NCBI GenBank assembly: GCA_933822405.4
Contig: CAKOGP040000557.1
Coordinates: 372,955-436,954, forward strand
Direction of reading: 5' to 3'
DNA length: 64,000 nt
Source: Cylindrotheca closterium
Lineage: Eukaryota; Bacillariophyta; Bacillariophyceae; Bacillariales; Bacillariaceae
Position numbers and translations under genes: made by a program. This document shows, in pieces, positions 54,431 through 63,654 of the stretch. Position 1 is the first letter of the stretch; every line of letters begins with the position of its first letter. The notes beneath the pieces were generated by a model. That model did no database searches and was not told the origin of the DNA. It worked only from the letters and a program-made list of their open reading frames with translations.

Positions 54431-55879
54431 ATGCTTTCTACTTCAATAATACAACGGCTAGTCCTAGTCGCTTCAGCTGTAATTTCAGTTGACGCTTTCA
54501 TGTCCTCCAACCAAATGCGATCTTTCTCCAAGAGAGTCTCTGGGATGAATGGAATCGCAGACCACATTGACGATGTGGCAAGTGAGATAAAATTCTTCAA
54601 CGACACGGTCATCGGAAGAAATTATGTTCTGGAAGACTATGTCAATGGTCCTGCCATGAACCCACCAAAGTTTGATGTTTCCAAACTGGAGTTTGTGTCC
54701 ACCTGTGGCGCGGACGATCCAGACGAAAGCTGCTCCGTCAATGAGCTCTACAGCGACATGATTGAAGAGCACAAGACCGGTGAAGAAGACGATGAATCAT
54801 ATCCATATGTCGATATGATTCGAGGTTCAGCACCCTACATTGCCAACCATCGAGGTGAATTGGCGGTCATTCATGTGCCAGGAGATCTGTTGTCAGGGTT
54901 TGACCTCAGCGACTTCATGAATGACATTACTCTTTGTTGGCTATTGGGTATGAAGATTGTGGTTGTGGTTGGCTGCCGCAAACAGGTTGAGGAACGTCTC
55001 AACTCGATGGGACAGGAATCTGCCATTAGTGGTCATACTCGAATTACCTCCAAAGAGCATATGCGCATTGTCGAAGAAGAAGCTGGCTTTGCCCGTTTCG
55101 AAGTGGAGCGACGGTTGCACCGCAGTTTGCGATGCTCCCAGCTGTCTGCACAAACCGGCAATGTTGTCAGTGGCAACTTTTTCAAGGCATCCCGGTTTGG
55201 AATTGTCAATGGGGTCGACTTTGAAAGCACAGGACGTCCAAAACAACTGAATGTCAAACGCATTTTGGATTATCTAAAATCCGGCGAAATCGTCCTCATG
55301 ACATCCGTAGGAATCGACCTTGCTGGCGATGTCCTCAATGTCAATAGTGAAGCCTTGGCTGCCTTTACTGCTGCATCCCTATGCGCCAACAAGTTGGTCT
55401 ACTGTTCCAACACTGGAATGGTTCTTCGAAACAAAGAAACCAAAATGACCGTCCAAAACTTTCGTTCCAAGGATGCTAAAAAAATCTTGGAACATTTCAA
55501 CATGGACATTCGCAAAGATTACTTCATGTCCCATGTGGACACGGAAGGATTGGCAGGAGGAGCCTCCGAGATGCTGGTCAAGATTGGATGGGCTTGCAAG
55601 GCCATTCGCGACGGAGTCGATCGTGCCCACATTATCGCTCCTTCCAATGGTGCCCTGATTGAAGAATTGTTCACAGCCAAACAAGGTACTGGAACCTGTA
55701 TCAGTGAGGATACCTTTGAGAGCGTCCATCCAGATGACGATTCTGGTGACTTTGTATCCGCCAACGAATTTGCCGTCAACTTGTCAAATGGGGTGCAGTC
55801 CGATGATGACCCAGATTGGCCAGCCGATGTTCCAAAAGATACATTTCCATGGCAAGCACGTGCCGATACTTTCGACTAA
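54431..55879 (+). CDS. Plastid-targeted amino-acid kinase family protein (acetylglutamate kinase / synthase-like)
   Basis: An intronless 482-residue protein. The signal peptide ends at VDA|FMSS, the plastid cleavage pattern. After an acidic linker the amino-acid kinase fold begins at about residue 130: RGSAPYIANHRGELAVIHVPGDLL, then WLLGMKIVVVVGCRKQVEERL and a HTRITSKE motif. It runs to GLAGGASEMLVKIGWACKAI and AHIIAPSNGALIEELFT. This order and the SPYI-x-x-HRG motif match the kinase-like domain of N-acetylglutamate synthase. The C-terminal GNAT acetyltransferase domain that such synthases need is absent; the protein ends in an acidic 60-residue tail. It may be an acetylglutamate kinase or a regulatory subunit of arginine synthesis. 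Substrate assignment is inferred. Confidence 0.75.
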   Translation: MLSTSIIQRLVLVASAVISVDAFMSSNQMRSFSKRVSGMNGIADHIDDVASEIKFFNDTVIGRNYVLEDYVNGPAMNPPKFDVSKLEFVSTCGADDPDESCSVNELYSDMIEEHKTGEEDDESYPYVDMIRGSAPYIANHRGELAVIHVPGDLLSGFDLSDFMNDITLCWLLGMKIVVVVGCRKQVEERLNSMGQESAISGHTRITSKEHMRIVEEEAGFARFEVERRLHRSLRCSQLSAQTGNVVSGNFFKASRFGIVNGVDFESTGRPKQLNVKRILDYLKSGEIVLMTSVGIDLAGDVLNVNSEALAAFTAASLCANKLVYCSNTGMVLRNKETKMTVQNFRSKDAKKILEHFNMDIRKDYFMSHVDTEGLAGGASEMLVKIGWACKAIRDGVDRAHIIAPSNGALIEELFTAKQGTGTCISEDTFESVHPDDDSGDFVSANEFAVNLSNGVQSDDDPDWPADVPKDTFPWQARADTFD

Positions 55880-56126
55880 TCATCATGGACGTATATATTA
55901 TGAGTGAGCAGAATTTATGGATGGAGGAGGAGGAGGAGGGATATAATAGCAGATGACAAGTGGAGGGAATGGATGGATGGCCTGATTCATACGATATGCA
56001 GTCAGTCGTCAATGGAATCCATGGCTCGGCACGAAGAACATGTATAACTAAAAAATTAGATTGTAAACGCTAGCAACACAAACATACTACACACTATCCT
56101 ACTACTATTTTGATTTCTACGTTCTC
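55880..56126. other. Short convergent intergenic region
   Basis: 247 bases with a GGA run near 55924-55940. Nothing else is seen. Confidence 0.5.
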
Positions 56127-57125
56127 TTATTTTAGGATACTCTTCCCTTGCAATTCAGCAATCTCCGCTATCAGCGATATATCGTCCTCGTTGCTAACCA
56201 CAAACTTGTTAACACCTGAAAACATTGTCTCGTTGACTAGCTCGTCATTAATAGTACTGTCCATACGACCACCACCAATCATCAATCGCGATGCCACTGT
56301 CTTTCCCACCAAGTCGAGATAGGAAAGTTCTTCGCACAATCGTTCCAAGGCGTCAGAATCAACATTTGCGTCAGCACTACATGTACTCGGCACCCAAATA
56401 AAGTCTCCACCTTGATTAGCATCAATCCAGGCTGCTACTTGATTGGCAATGGAAATTGGATTTTGATCCTCCTTGCCAATATTCGATAGAACAATGGTCG
56501 TATTCACTTTGGTAGTAATAGTATTAGTATTACCACCAACAGCGTCATGGATCTTTTGTAAATCCATACTACCCTCATTGATGTTACTGTCTTCTGCGTC
56601 AAACTTTAAAATCAAACTCACACTGCTGCTGGAATTATTCTCCTCCTCCTGCTGCTCCTGCTGGAGCAGTAGCGGTGCCGCGGCTGATACATCCTTGGCA
56701 GAGGCAAAAAACATGAAATCCTTGGAGGGCGCAATATGCTTCAAGGTTTGTAAGTTACGAACATCCCGGGGAAAGGAGATTGGTGGCAAAATGACACCCT
56801 GGACACCTTGGGAGTGCAAATTAGCCAATTGTGCGGGCATGTCCGAGGATGGATCTTCCTTGTACAAATGGGCCGGGACAAAGGATGTGGAAAGATTGGA
56901 ATCTTCCTGACTCCTGTCTAGGATTATTGAAATTTCTTGTACATTGTGTACGGGGACGTGCATACCCGATTGAGAATCATAGTAAGTTGACGATGATGAA
57001 GATGACGACGAAAGATTGCGACGAGTGGTTCCTTGGAGGAGGGACCCACGACATTGCTGTAGTACGGCGGAAGCCGCTTTCACCCTTGTAAATGCACTGG
57101 TTCTCATGGTTGATGATATCATCAT
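56127..57125 (-). CDS. Unknown protein with probable mitochondrial presequence
   Basis: A 332-residue frame (ATG at 57125; possible starts also at 57122 and 57107). The first 45 residues are rich in Arg, Ser, Thr and Ala with few acidic residues, then a Ser run; this looks like a mitochondrial presequence. The remainder alternates short hydrophobic strands and helices (GVQGVILPPI, TTIVLSNI, FIWVPSTCSAD, TVASRLMIGGGRM), suggesting an alpha/beta or barrel fold. I do not recognise a family. A Gln/Glu and Ser-rich insertion lies near residues 155-170. Confidence 0.6.
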   Translation of the reverse strand: MMISSTMRTSAFTRVKAASAVLQQCRGSLLQGTTRRNLSSSSSSSSTYYDSQSGMHVPVHNVQEISIILDRSQEDSNLSTSFVPAHLYKEDPSSDMPAQLANLHSQGVQGVILPPISFPRDVRNLQTLKHIAPSKDFMFFASAKDVSAAAPLLLQQEQQEEENNSSSSVSLILKFDAEDSNINEGSMDLQKIHDAVGGNTNTITTKVNTTIVLSNIGKEDQNPISIANQVAAWIDANQGGDFIWVPSTCSADANVDSDALERLCEELSYLDLVGKTVASRLMIGGGRMDSTINDELVNETMFSGVNKFVVSNEDDISLIAEIAELQGKSILK

Positions 57126-57849
57126 GGTATTGTACTACTAATACGTTTGAATATGGTAGGATATGATAATGTTTCTTGTCGGAAGCAGAGGCGTTTTCAT
57201 CAAAATAGAAAGTTACATGTGAATGAATGTGGTTTGAGGTGCAAGCGGGATTGCGGGTATCTTTCGCACGGGAATACGGGTTATGCTATTGCCACAGGGA
57301 AAACCCGTCTCATGGCATTGATCGGCATTTGCAAGGATTATACCGGTAGTACTCGTCCGGTAGAAACGGCTGTCAGTACAACACAATCTATGGTAGTAGA
57401 ATATGAGGAACAGTTCCACTTGAGAAGATTGATTCGACAAGAGCCAAAGCCCGGCATTAACTCTTGCAAGGATTTTGAGCTTAAGCTGGTAGTCTTGTTG
57501 ACATATGTTTATTTTTTTTAAAAATGAGAAGAATCATAATTGTTGACTAAATTTTAACAACCTATAGTATTCTTATTCAATCAACACCGACCAGTCAAGC
57601 TTCCTAGAGCCGTTTGCACCCACTAGATAATTGTGAATCAACACGAATGTACAACATGATATGATATATGATACTCTCTTCGAGAATGCTTCTCCTGTTC
57701 GCTCGGAAATCAATGTTGCGTCCCGATTGTGAACACCACATCAATGTAACCTGCTCTCTCTCTCTTCAGAAATTACAGTAGCTGCGGTCTCTACACTATA
57801 TAGACTCACTTCTACCGTTCCATATGTTCACCCTCAATCAAGCAGCCAA
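57126..57849. other. Intergenic region
   Basis: About 720 bases. A plus-strand frame at 57147-57521 has no recognisable feature and was not annotated. TACCGGTA occurs at 57341-57348. Confidence 0.45.
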
Positions 57850-58182
57850 TCAATCCAATGTCCACGAGGGTTTCTTTTTCAATTCCCAAATGGCTCCAGC
57901 CGTCGGTGAAATGGTCGTTCTCTTTTTGTAGTAGGTGGAATCCATCAATTCTTTCGCTTTGTCTGGTTCACTAATTTCCAACACCTTGGCCTTCATGGCC
58001 TTTTTCATGTCTTTCCACGGTCGACTGCAGGAATCCAATTGACCCAACCGATAGAGTTGGTCTCGTTGGTATCGAGATCCAATGCAACGAGACCATTCGT
58101 CCCAGTAAAGTCCAAGAGGAATTGAAGCGAAATCTTCTTGTTGCTGTTGTTCAGGTGTGTCCGTAGTGGTGGTTTGGGACAT
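57850..58182 (-). CDS. DUF3128-family small protein
   Basis: From the ATG at 58182 the protein has 110 residues. It shows the DUF3128 pattern: W-x-x-CIGSRYQRDQLYRLGQLDSC followed by W-x-DMKKAMKAK, with paired Cys in a helical hairpin-like arrangement. DUF3128 proteins are small and eukaryotic; some relatives have twin CX9C-like features linked to mitochondria, but the function is not settled. The C-terminal segment has a KKRTT and IWELKKKPSW ending. It is divergent from SLU7. Confidence 0.7.
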   Translation of the reverse strand: MSQTTTTDTPEQQQQEDFASIPLGLYWDEWSRCIGSRYQRDQLYRLGQLDSCSRPWKDMKKAMKAKVLEISEPDKAKELMDSTYYKKRTTISPTAGAIWELKKKPSWTLD

Positions 58183-58635
58183 TTTGCGTGTGTTGTGTTT
58201 CCCACAATGTCGGGACAAAGGAATAAGTTGGTACAATAATACTTTACAGTTTTGAGTTTCGGTTTGTTACCGGTACACTGTGCGTTGAGGAGACGCCTTC
58301 CCGTCGTCCGTCAAAAGGGGGAAGAGCAACGATTGAAACAAAATCACAGAAACATACTGTAGTTGAAATTGGACATCAATCGTATTCATCATCCACCCAA
58401 CAACCCTTCTAGTTCTCTGAATACAGAAGAATCAATTCAATTCAATTCAATTCAATTCAATTCAATCCAATTCAATTCAATTCAATTCAATTCAATTCAA
58501 TTCAATTCAATTCAATTCAATTCAATTCAATTCAATTCAATTCAATTCAATTCAATTCAATTCAATTCAATTCAATTCAATTCAATTCAATTCAATTCAA
58601 TTCAATTCAATTCAATCCAATCACATTCCTTCACA
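58183..58635. promoter_or_regulatory. Divergent upstream region of DUF3128 and SLU7 genes with pentanucleotide repeat
   Basis: 453 bases between two start codons. TACCGGTA lies at 58268-58275. The second half is the pentanucleotide array listed separately, ending 15 bases before the SLU7 ATG. Confidence 0.6.
58433..58620 (+). repeat. (TTCAA)n pentanucleotide microsatellite upstream of SLU7
   Basis: About 37 units of TTCAA with single-base interruptions near each end (TCCAA). The array is open in all frames used by an upstream ATG at 58363 and could be translated as a FNSIQ repeat if that start were used. Confidence 0.97.
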
Positions 58636-60564
58636 ATGGCGTCTGCTGCTCCTTCTCATGTCACAGAGACCATTGCCGACCGCAAAAAGCAGCGGGAATT
58701 GGCCGAAGCCCGGCAATCCGGTGCCATGGCTCCGGCCGTCGACGTCAAGACGGGCGCCATGATCAATCCACACAATCCCGACTTTATCACCAAACGACCC
58801 TGGTATTTGGGAGGCAATGATACCGGACCATCCTTGGACCATCAAACGGTGGCCAAAGATGCCAAGGACCGAGTGACACTGACCTTGAATTCGGCCGATT
58901 TGCTGGTCAAGGAAGAACGTCGCAAACTCAAGGAGAAACAAAAAAAGGGAAAATTCGAAGCCGGCATGTGGGTAGAGGCCATGAGAAACAATAAGGGACC
59001 ATATCGAATATGTCAAATCGTCAAGATTGCCAAAAAGGGAACCCAATTCGACCTCAAATACGAAGACGGCAAGATCGAACGCAAGGTCAAATTCAAGCCC
59101 AGCAAGAAGAAACTATTCAACAAACCACGCATCCGCATGACCAAGACGGGAGCTCGATCCATTCACATTGATGTGGAAAAGCATGGCCACGAAAGTTATG
59201 ACTCGAAACGCGACACTTATCATGGATACGAACACGAGACCCACACCAAACGCATTGAAAAGACCTTTGCCGAAAGGGAAGAAATGCGAAAGCAACTCCG
59301 AGAAAAGAAAAAGAAGGAACGCGCGGAAAATCCAGATGCTCAAAAGGAAAAAGATGTCGTTTCCGATTCGGACTTGGACTCGGATGTCGAAAGTGGAGAT
59401 GATTCCGATGATGACTTTGTCCAGAATGATGAAGCGGACAGAGTCTTGACCACGCGCCTTGCCCGTCAAGGTGGTGTGGGTGGTGCTCAAATGAAGGTGA
59501 CGGCTCGTAACTTGAGAATTCGAGAAGATACGGCCAAGTATCTACGAAACTTGGATGCCAACTCGGCGTATTACGATCCAAAGTCGAGGTCCATGAGACA
59601 AAATCCCAATCCGGAAATTCCCAACGACGAAGCGCAATTTGCCGGAGACAATTTTGCCCGCATTTCGGGAGACGCTGTCAATTTGGCACAGACGCAAATG
59701 TTTGCCTGGGATGCCACGGAAAAGTCGGGGACGGAAGAGTTGCATCCACAAGCCAATCCATCGCAAGTGGAATTGCTCAAGAAGAAATTTCAAAAGAAGT
59801 CGGTAGATTTGGCCGTGCAAAAGAAACGCAAGGTCCTGGACAAGTATGGGGGACAAGAATACTTGGACGGATCGGGTGGATTGGCAACGGCGGTCGACGA
59901 AGAAGATAATAATGCTGCTGCTTCCAGACAACAAGACAAGATTCGGTTTGGAGTCAGTACGGTCAATCAAAAATATAGCCGAGATGGTAGTATACTCAAG
60001 GGAGGTTTGGCCAAACCCAAACAAGTGGCGCTCGAATCCAAATACGAAGAGGATATCCATCCAAATGGACACACCTCTGTATGGGGATCCTACTTTCATA
60101 TGGGGGCCTTTTCGTGGGGGTATGCTTGCGATCACTCCTTAATCAAGAATTCCTATGGAACTGGGTTGAATGGACGCAAGGCCAATGACAAAGCACTTTT
60201 GATGAAATACGGAACGGGTGTGGCTGGTTCTGCCGCCTTGGCGCAGGCAAGAGGCATGCTCAAGGCCGCGCCTTCGGGACAACGAGGACAGGCAAATGGC
60301 AATTTTGAACCGCCTAACAATCGATCCAAACTATATGGCGAAGCGGATCCAAAAGCCAAAATTGACCAAAATGAGGTCAAGGCTGCTTTGGAAGGTTACG
60401 ACAAGAAACAAGAAAGCGAGGACACCCGCAAACGCAAGTACAATTCGGTCGAGACTAATGTGGATGTCACGGAAGCCGAAATGGAAGCCTATCGGTTGCG
60501 CAAGGAGAAATCGGCCGATCCGATGGCCAAGATTAGTTCGGATGAATTGCTAGATTATAAATAA
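58636..60564 (+). CDS. SLU7: SLU7 pre-mRNA splicing factor with Tudor-like segment in place of zinc knuckle
   Basis: An intronless 642-residue protein. N-terminal SLU7 signature INPHNPDFITKRPWYLG and GPSLDHQ (residues 43-70), and the SLU7 core: HPQANPSQVELLKKKF, KYGGQEYLD, YSRDGSILKG, SKYEEDIHPNGHTSVWGSYF, and CDHSLIKNSYGTG. SLU7 acts in the second step of splicing in 3' splice site choice. The CCHC zinc knuckle that normally follows the N-terminal signature is missing: no C-x2-C-x4-H-x4-C pattern exists in the protein. Instead residues about 108-152 read AGMWVEAMRNNKGPYRICQI to YEDGKIERKV, resembling a Tudor/SH3-like barrel. I chose the ATG at 58636 because the preceding sequence is a microsatellite. 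Confidence 0.92.
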   Translation: MASAAPSHVTETIADRKKQRELAEARQSGAMAPAVDVKTGAMINPHNPDFITKRPWYLGGNDTGPSLDHQTVAKDAKDRVTLTLNSADLLVKEERRKLKEKQKKGKFEAGMWVEAMRNNKGPYRICQIVKIAKKGTQFDLKYEDGKIERKVKFKPSKKKLFNKPRIRMTKTGARSIHIDVEKHGHESYDSKRDTYHGYEHETHTKRIEKTFAEREEMRKQLREKKKKERAENPDAQKEKDVVSDSDLDSDVESGDDSDDDFVQNDEADRVLTTRLARQGGVGGAQMKVTARNLRIREDTAKYLRNLDANSAYYDPKSRSMRQNPNPEIPNDEAQFAGDNFARISGDAVNLAQTQMFAWDATEKSGTEELHPQANPSQVELLKKKFQKKSVDLAVQKKRKVLDKYGGQEYLDGSGGLATAVDEEDNNAAASRQQDKIRFGVSTVNQKYSRDGSILKGGLAKPKQVALESKYEEDIHPNGHTSVWGSYFHMGAFSWGYACDHSLIKNSYGTGLNGRKANDKALLMKYGTGVAGSAALAQARGMLKAAPSGQRGQANGNFEPPNNRSKLYGEADPKAKIDQNEVKAALEGYDKKQESEDTRKRKYNSVETNVDVTEAEMEAYRLRKEKSADPMAKISSDELLDYK

Positions 60565-60666
60565 TGTTACAGTATATTTTTACTAGTCCTATATCAATAA
60601 TGATATTTTAAAATAATAAATAGTATAGCTAGCAACAGGATCTGCATCCTATAGACTAAATAGCTT

Positions 60667-62575
60667 TTATGGGCCAAGTTGTGGTTGTTGGCCAAGTTGT
60701 TGAAAGAGAGTAACGGATGGGACTTGGTCTAGGATCTCGCTCGACTGGAGTGGAATGGTCAGCTTGACTTCGCGTTGCTCCAATCGATCGCTGACAGCTT
60801 CAATCCGCAATACCTTGACTTCAATATTGTCGCCTGGGAAGTATCCTTCCAAGGCTTCGAACAAATTGGCTTCTGTATTGATAACTGTGCTTCCCACCTT
60901 GACAATGATATCTCCAATTTCAATCAATCCCGTTTCGGTTCTGCTAGTACCTCTCAAACCCGCCTTGGCAGCTGGACTGTCGGGAGGCACATCCAATACC
61001 AAGACACCTCTGCTAATTCCCAGTGCCCGCGCTTGTCTGGATTCCAAGTAACCAATTCCAAGAATGGGACGAATGACTTTGCCATCCTTAATGAGAGTAT
61101 TCACAATGAAATTGACCGAATCAATGGGAATGGCAAAACCAATGCCAGCACTGGCGCCCGAGGGAGAGTAAATGGCCGTGTTCATACCAATGAGTCTGCC
61201 AGAAGAATCCAAGAGGGGACCACCACTGTTACCAGGGTTCTGTACATAAATTGGATGGATAAATGGTGAGGAAGAGATTTCTTCATTGGTTGTAAAATTT
61301 AAATCAACTGATGGGTAATGATTGCACTTACAATGGCGGCATCGGTCTGAATGACATTGGAGATTGGTCTACCTGTGGGGCCTGAAAGAAACAAAAGGCA
61401 AGCAGTGCGCAAAGGTGGTTGGTTGTACGATCTAGCAATTTGACTAGCTCCTTGCTGGCAACAATATAATAAACTTACTTCTTACTTCTCTCCCCAATCC
61501 ACTAATGATACCTTGCGTCAATGTATGATCCAAACCAAATGGATTTCCAATGGCCAAGGCAACTTGTCCCACTTTCAAGTCTAATAGAAGAGTACCGGTA
61601 GAGGGCATGGTTGAGAAAAAAAGAACAAGAGACGCAATCCATCTTACAAAGTTCCACTAGTTAACCACCACTTACTCTTGGAGGTTCCCACAGAAATCGG
61701 TTGCAAGATATCTGGATCCTGGACTTCCACTTTCAATACCGCAATATCTTTTCCGGGATCCACCCCCACAACCTTTGCCCTAAATACCGATCGTTGATAA
61801 TCGGGACTGAATGATTTGCGAGAACTGGCCCTAATCTCGGACTGTGGCTTGAAGACATTAAAGGTATCGTCGACATCCCCGGGAGAGTCCGTCGTCATGG
61901 TAATGGCTCCTGCTGGCAATGCCTTGCCATTAGTTGGGGTAACGATTGCGACCTGAGCACTCCTAGCATTTCGAACCACATGGTAGTTGGTAACTGTAGT
62001 AGATACAACAAATAGGAGAAACCGCAAGGACGATATCAGTAATCAAAATCAGAATCATAGACCAAGTTGTCATCATCAGACACTGTGGTGTCCAAGCCTG
62101 GCTGCTTACCAATATGTCCTTGCTTATCCCAGACAAAACCCGACCCAGTCCCTATTGGAACTTCAATGCTGTTTGGTGAAAAGGCGTCTTGTTTTTGCGT
62201 AAATGTGTCAATGAAAACCACCGATGGAGCACACTTTTCAAAGGTATCAATGCGTCGTTTCTCCGAGTCTTCTAAAATGACTGTAGTGGCGGATGCCGCC
62301 TCGGCGGGTTCTACCTGCTTGCCCACGGCAAATGCCGATGCAAATGCAGCTGCCGAGGATAGCAAGATTTTTCGACGTTCGGGATTCTCTGGTGAGTCAT
62401 TTAGGTGGATGCTGTCATTGTTTGGCTTCGGGGTTGCGGCATGCCATGTTGGAACAACAGATCGTCTTGGCACGCCAAAGAGCCTTCTGTATCTTCCTTC
62501 AAAAGCATATACATCACGTTGCGAGATTGTCGTCAAGACTATAAGGAGCGATGTATACACGGACAATCGCTTCAT
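60667..62575 (-). CDS. Thylakoid-lumen Deg/HtrA serine protease with PDZ domain
   Basis: Five exons, 62110-62575, 61676-61993, 61479-61580, 61332-61381 and 60667-61239, give 502 residues. The presequence is tripartite: signal peptide ending YA|FEG, a transit peptide, then a twin-arginine-type thylakoid signal ([17 protein letters not shown], cleavage likely after AEA). The protease has the full triad: TNYHVV (His), GKDIAVLKV (Asp), and NPGNSGGPL (Ser). A single PDZ domain follows ([12 protein letters not shown] to VKVLRI). This matches plant Deg1/Deg8-type proteases, which degrade damaged lumenal and photosystem II proteins; Deg5 lacks PDZ. It converges on SLU7 with 102 bases between. TACCGGTA occurs in an intron at 61593-61600. 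Confidence 0.92.
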
Positions 62576-62882
62576 GATCGATTGCTTGGGGCTGGGTGTC
62601 ACTTTCTACTTCGTGTTTCTATTTTGAAGAATGATGTCAGTAGGTGGTGGGTTATTTTTGATTTTGGAGATCGAATCGAAGTACTTCGAAAGTGCTTCCT
62701 TCCAAGTACTTCGAAAGAGCCTATTTTGAGTCCCGACTGCGTGCAACGGAATAAATAACAAGAAGATCAAGAAGGATCATCCAAGCAAACAGAGGAGAGT
62801 TTGAACCAAAGTCAGTGGGGGAATCAATCCATCATCCATCCATCCATCCATCCACTACAGTACGAGCACAAGGAAAGTCACA
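62576..62882. promoter_or_regulatory. Divergent promoter region of Deg protease and PPPDE genes
   Basis: 307 bases. The 12-base palindrome CGAAGTACTTCG at 62677-62688 has an imperfect second copy (CAAGTACTTCG) at 62703-62713. A short (CCAT)n run lies at about 62829-62852. Confidence 0.55.
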
Positions 62883-63431
62883 ATGAATAACGTCATACTA
62901 CACGTTTACGAATTACAGCCAGACACAACTTCGCGGAGGCCCCACGAGATTTCCAATACAGATCGCGCATTGCTCATGGTAACGGGTTTGTTGCCGTCCA
63001 TTGGCATGGGTGCTTACCATACAAGTCTCGAAGTGATGGAATTGAAATACACCTTTGCTGCCAATGCCGGTATTATGTGCGGAAGGGCCAATGGTCCTGA
63101 TGTGGGTGTACCCAATGGCGCCAAGGGGCCTGTGCAAAGCGTCAATTTGGGACCTTGTTTGCGGACGAAACAAGAGTTGATTCAAATCATCAAAAAGCTG
63201 TCGACTTTATTTTATACGTCCACGAGCTATGATATCATGCATCGAAATTGCAATCACTTTACCGAGACACTGGCAACCTGTCTGGTAGTACACGATCCAC
63301 GAGAACGATTGGACACCTATCCTGGATGGTTGAATCGATTGGCCAACACTGGGGCCATGGTAATCACCAAAAATGACAATGTTGTGACATCTAATGTATT
63401 GGCAGAAGCAAGGGTGGCCTCGGGATACTGA
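62883..63431 (+). CDS. PPPDE (DeSI-like) peptidase
   Basis: A 182-residue protein with the PPPDE fold signatures. The catalytic His lies in GMGAYHTSLEV, and the catalytic Cys in MHRNCNHFTETLATCL, followed by the short PGWLNRLANTG segment typical of the family. PPPDE enzymes are papain-like cysteine proteases that remove SUMO or ubiquitin (DeSI-1/DeSI-2). An insertion between the two motifs carries GRANGPDVGVPNG. It is intronless and ends in a short polar tail. Confidence 0.88.
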   Translation: MNNVILHVYELQPDTTSRRPHEISNTDRALLMVTGLLPSIGMGAYHTSLEVMELKYTFAANAGIMCGRANGPDVGVPNGAKGPVQSVNLGPCLRTKQELIQIIKKLSTLFYTSTSYDIMHRNCNHFTETLATCLVVHDPRERLDTYPGWLNRLANTGAMVITKNDNVVTSNVLAEARVASGY

Positions 63432-63654
63432 TTATTTATAAAACAGAGGTCATTCCGAATTATCAACAAAAACAACAAAACTGCAATAGTTTTTCAAATA
63501 ACTCAATCACAGCGGGATTCGCTTTGAGAGTAGTAAAGTGTAGTGTAGCGAATGTATTGTAGTTCAATTTTTCGTTTCTGCAATGCTGCAGTATGTATCC
63601 CCTAATTGTCCATTTCTATTGGTGTTGTAATTTATCAATTTACTTTTATTCATT
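63432..63654. other. Short convergent intergenic region
   Basis: 223 AT-rich bases, nothing recognised. Confidence 0.5.

Noticed and set aside
57147..57521. 124-codon plus-strand frame
   Set aside because: No domain, no targeting sequence, biased composition and no partner exon; likely chance.
58363..58635. Upstream extension of SLU7 through the pentanucleotide array
   Set aside because: It would add about 90 residues of FNSIQ repeats absent from the family. The ATG at 58636 gives the normal SLU7 start. Kept as a possibility in the findings only.
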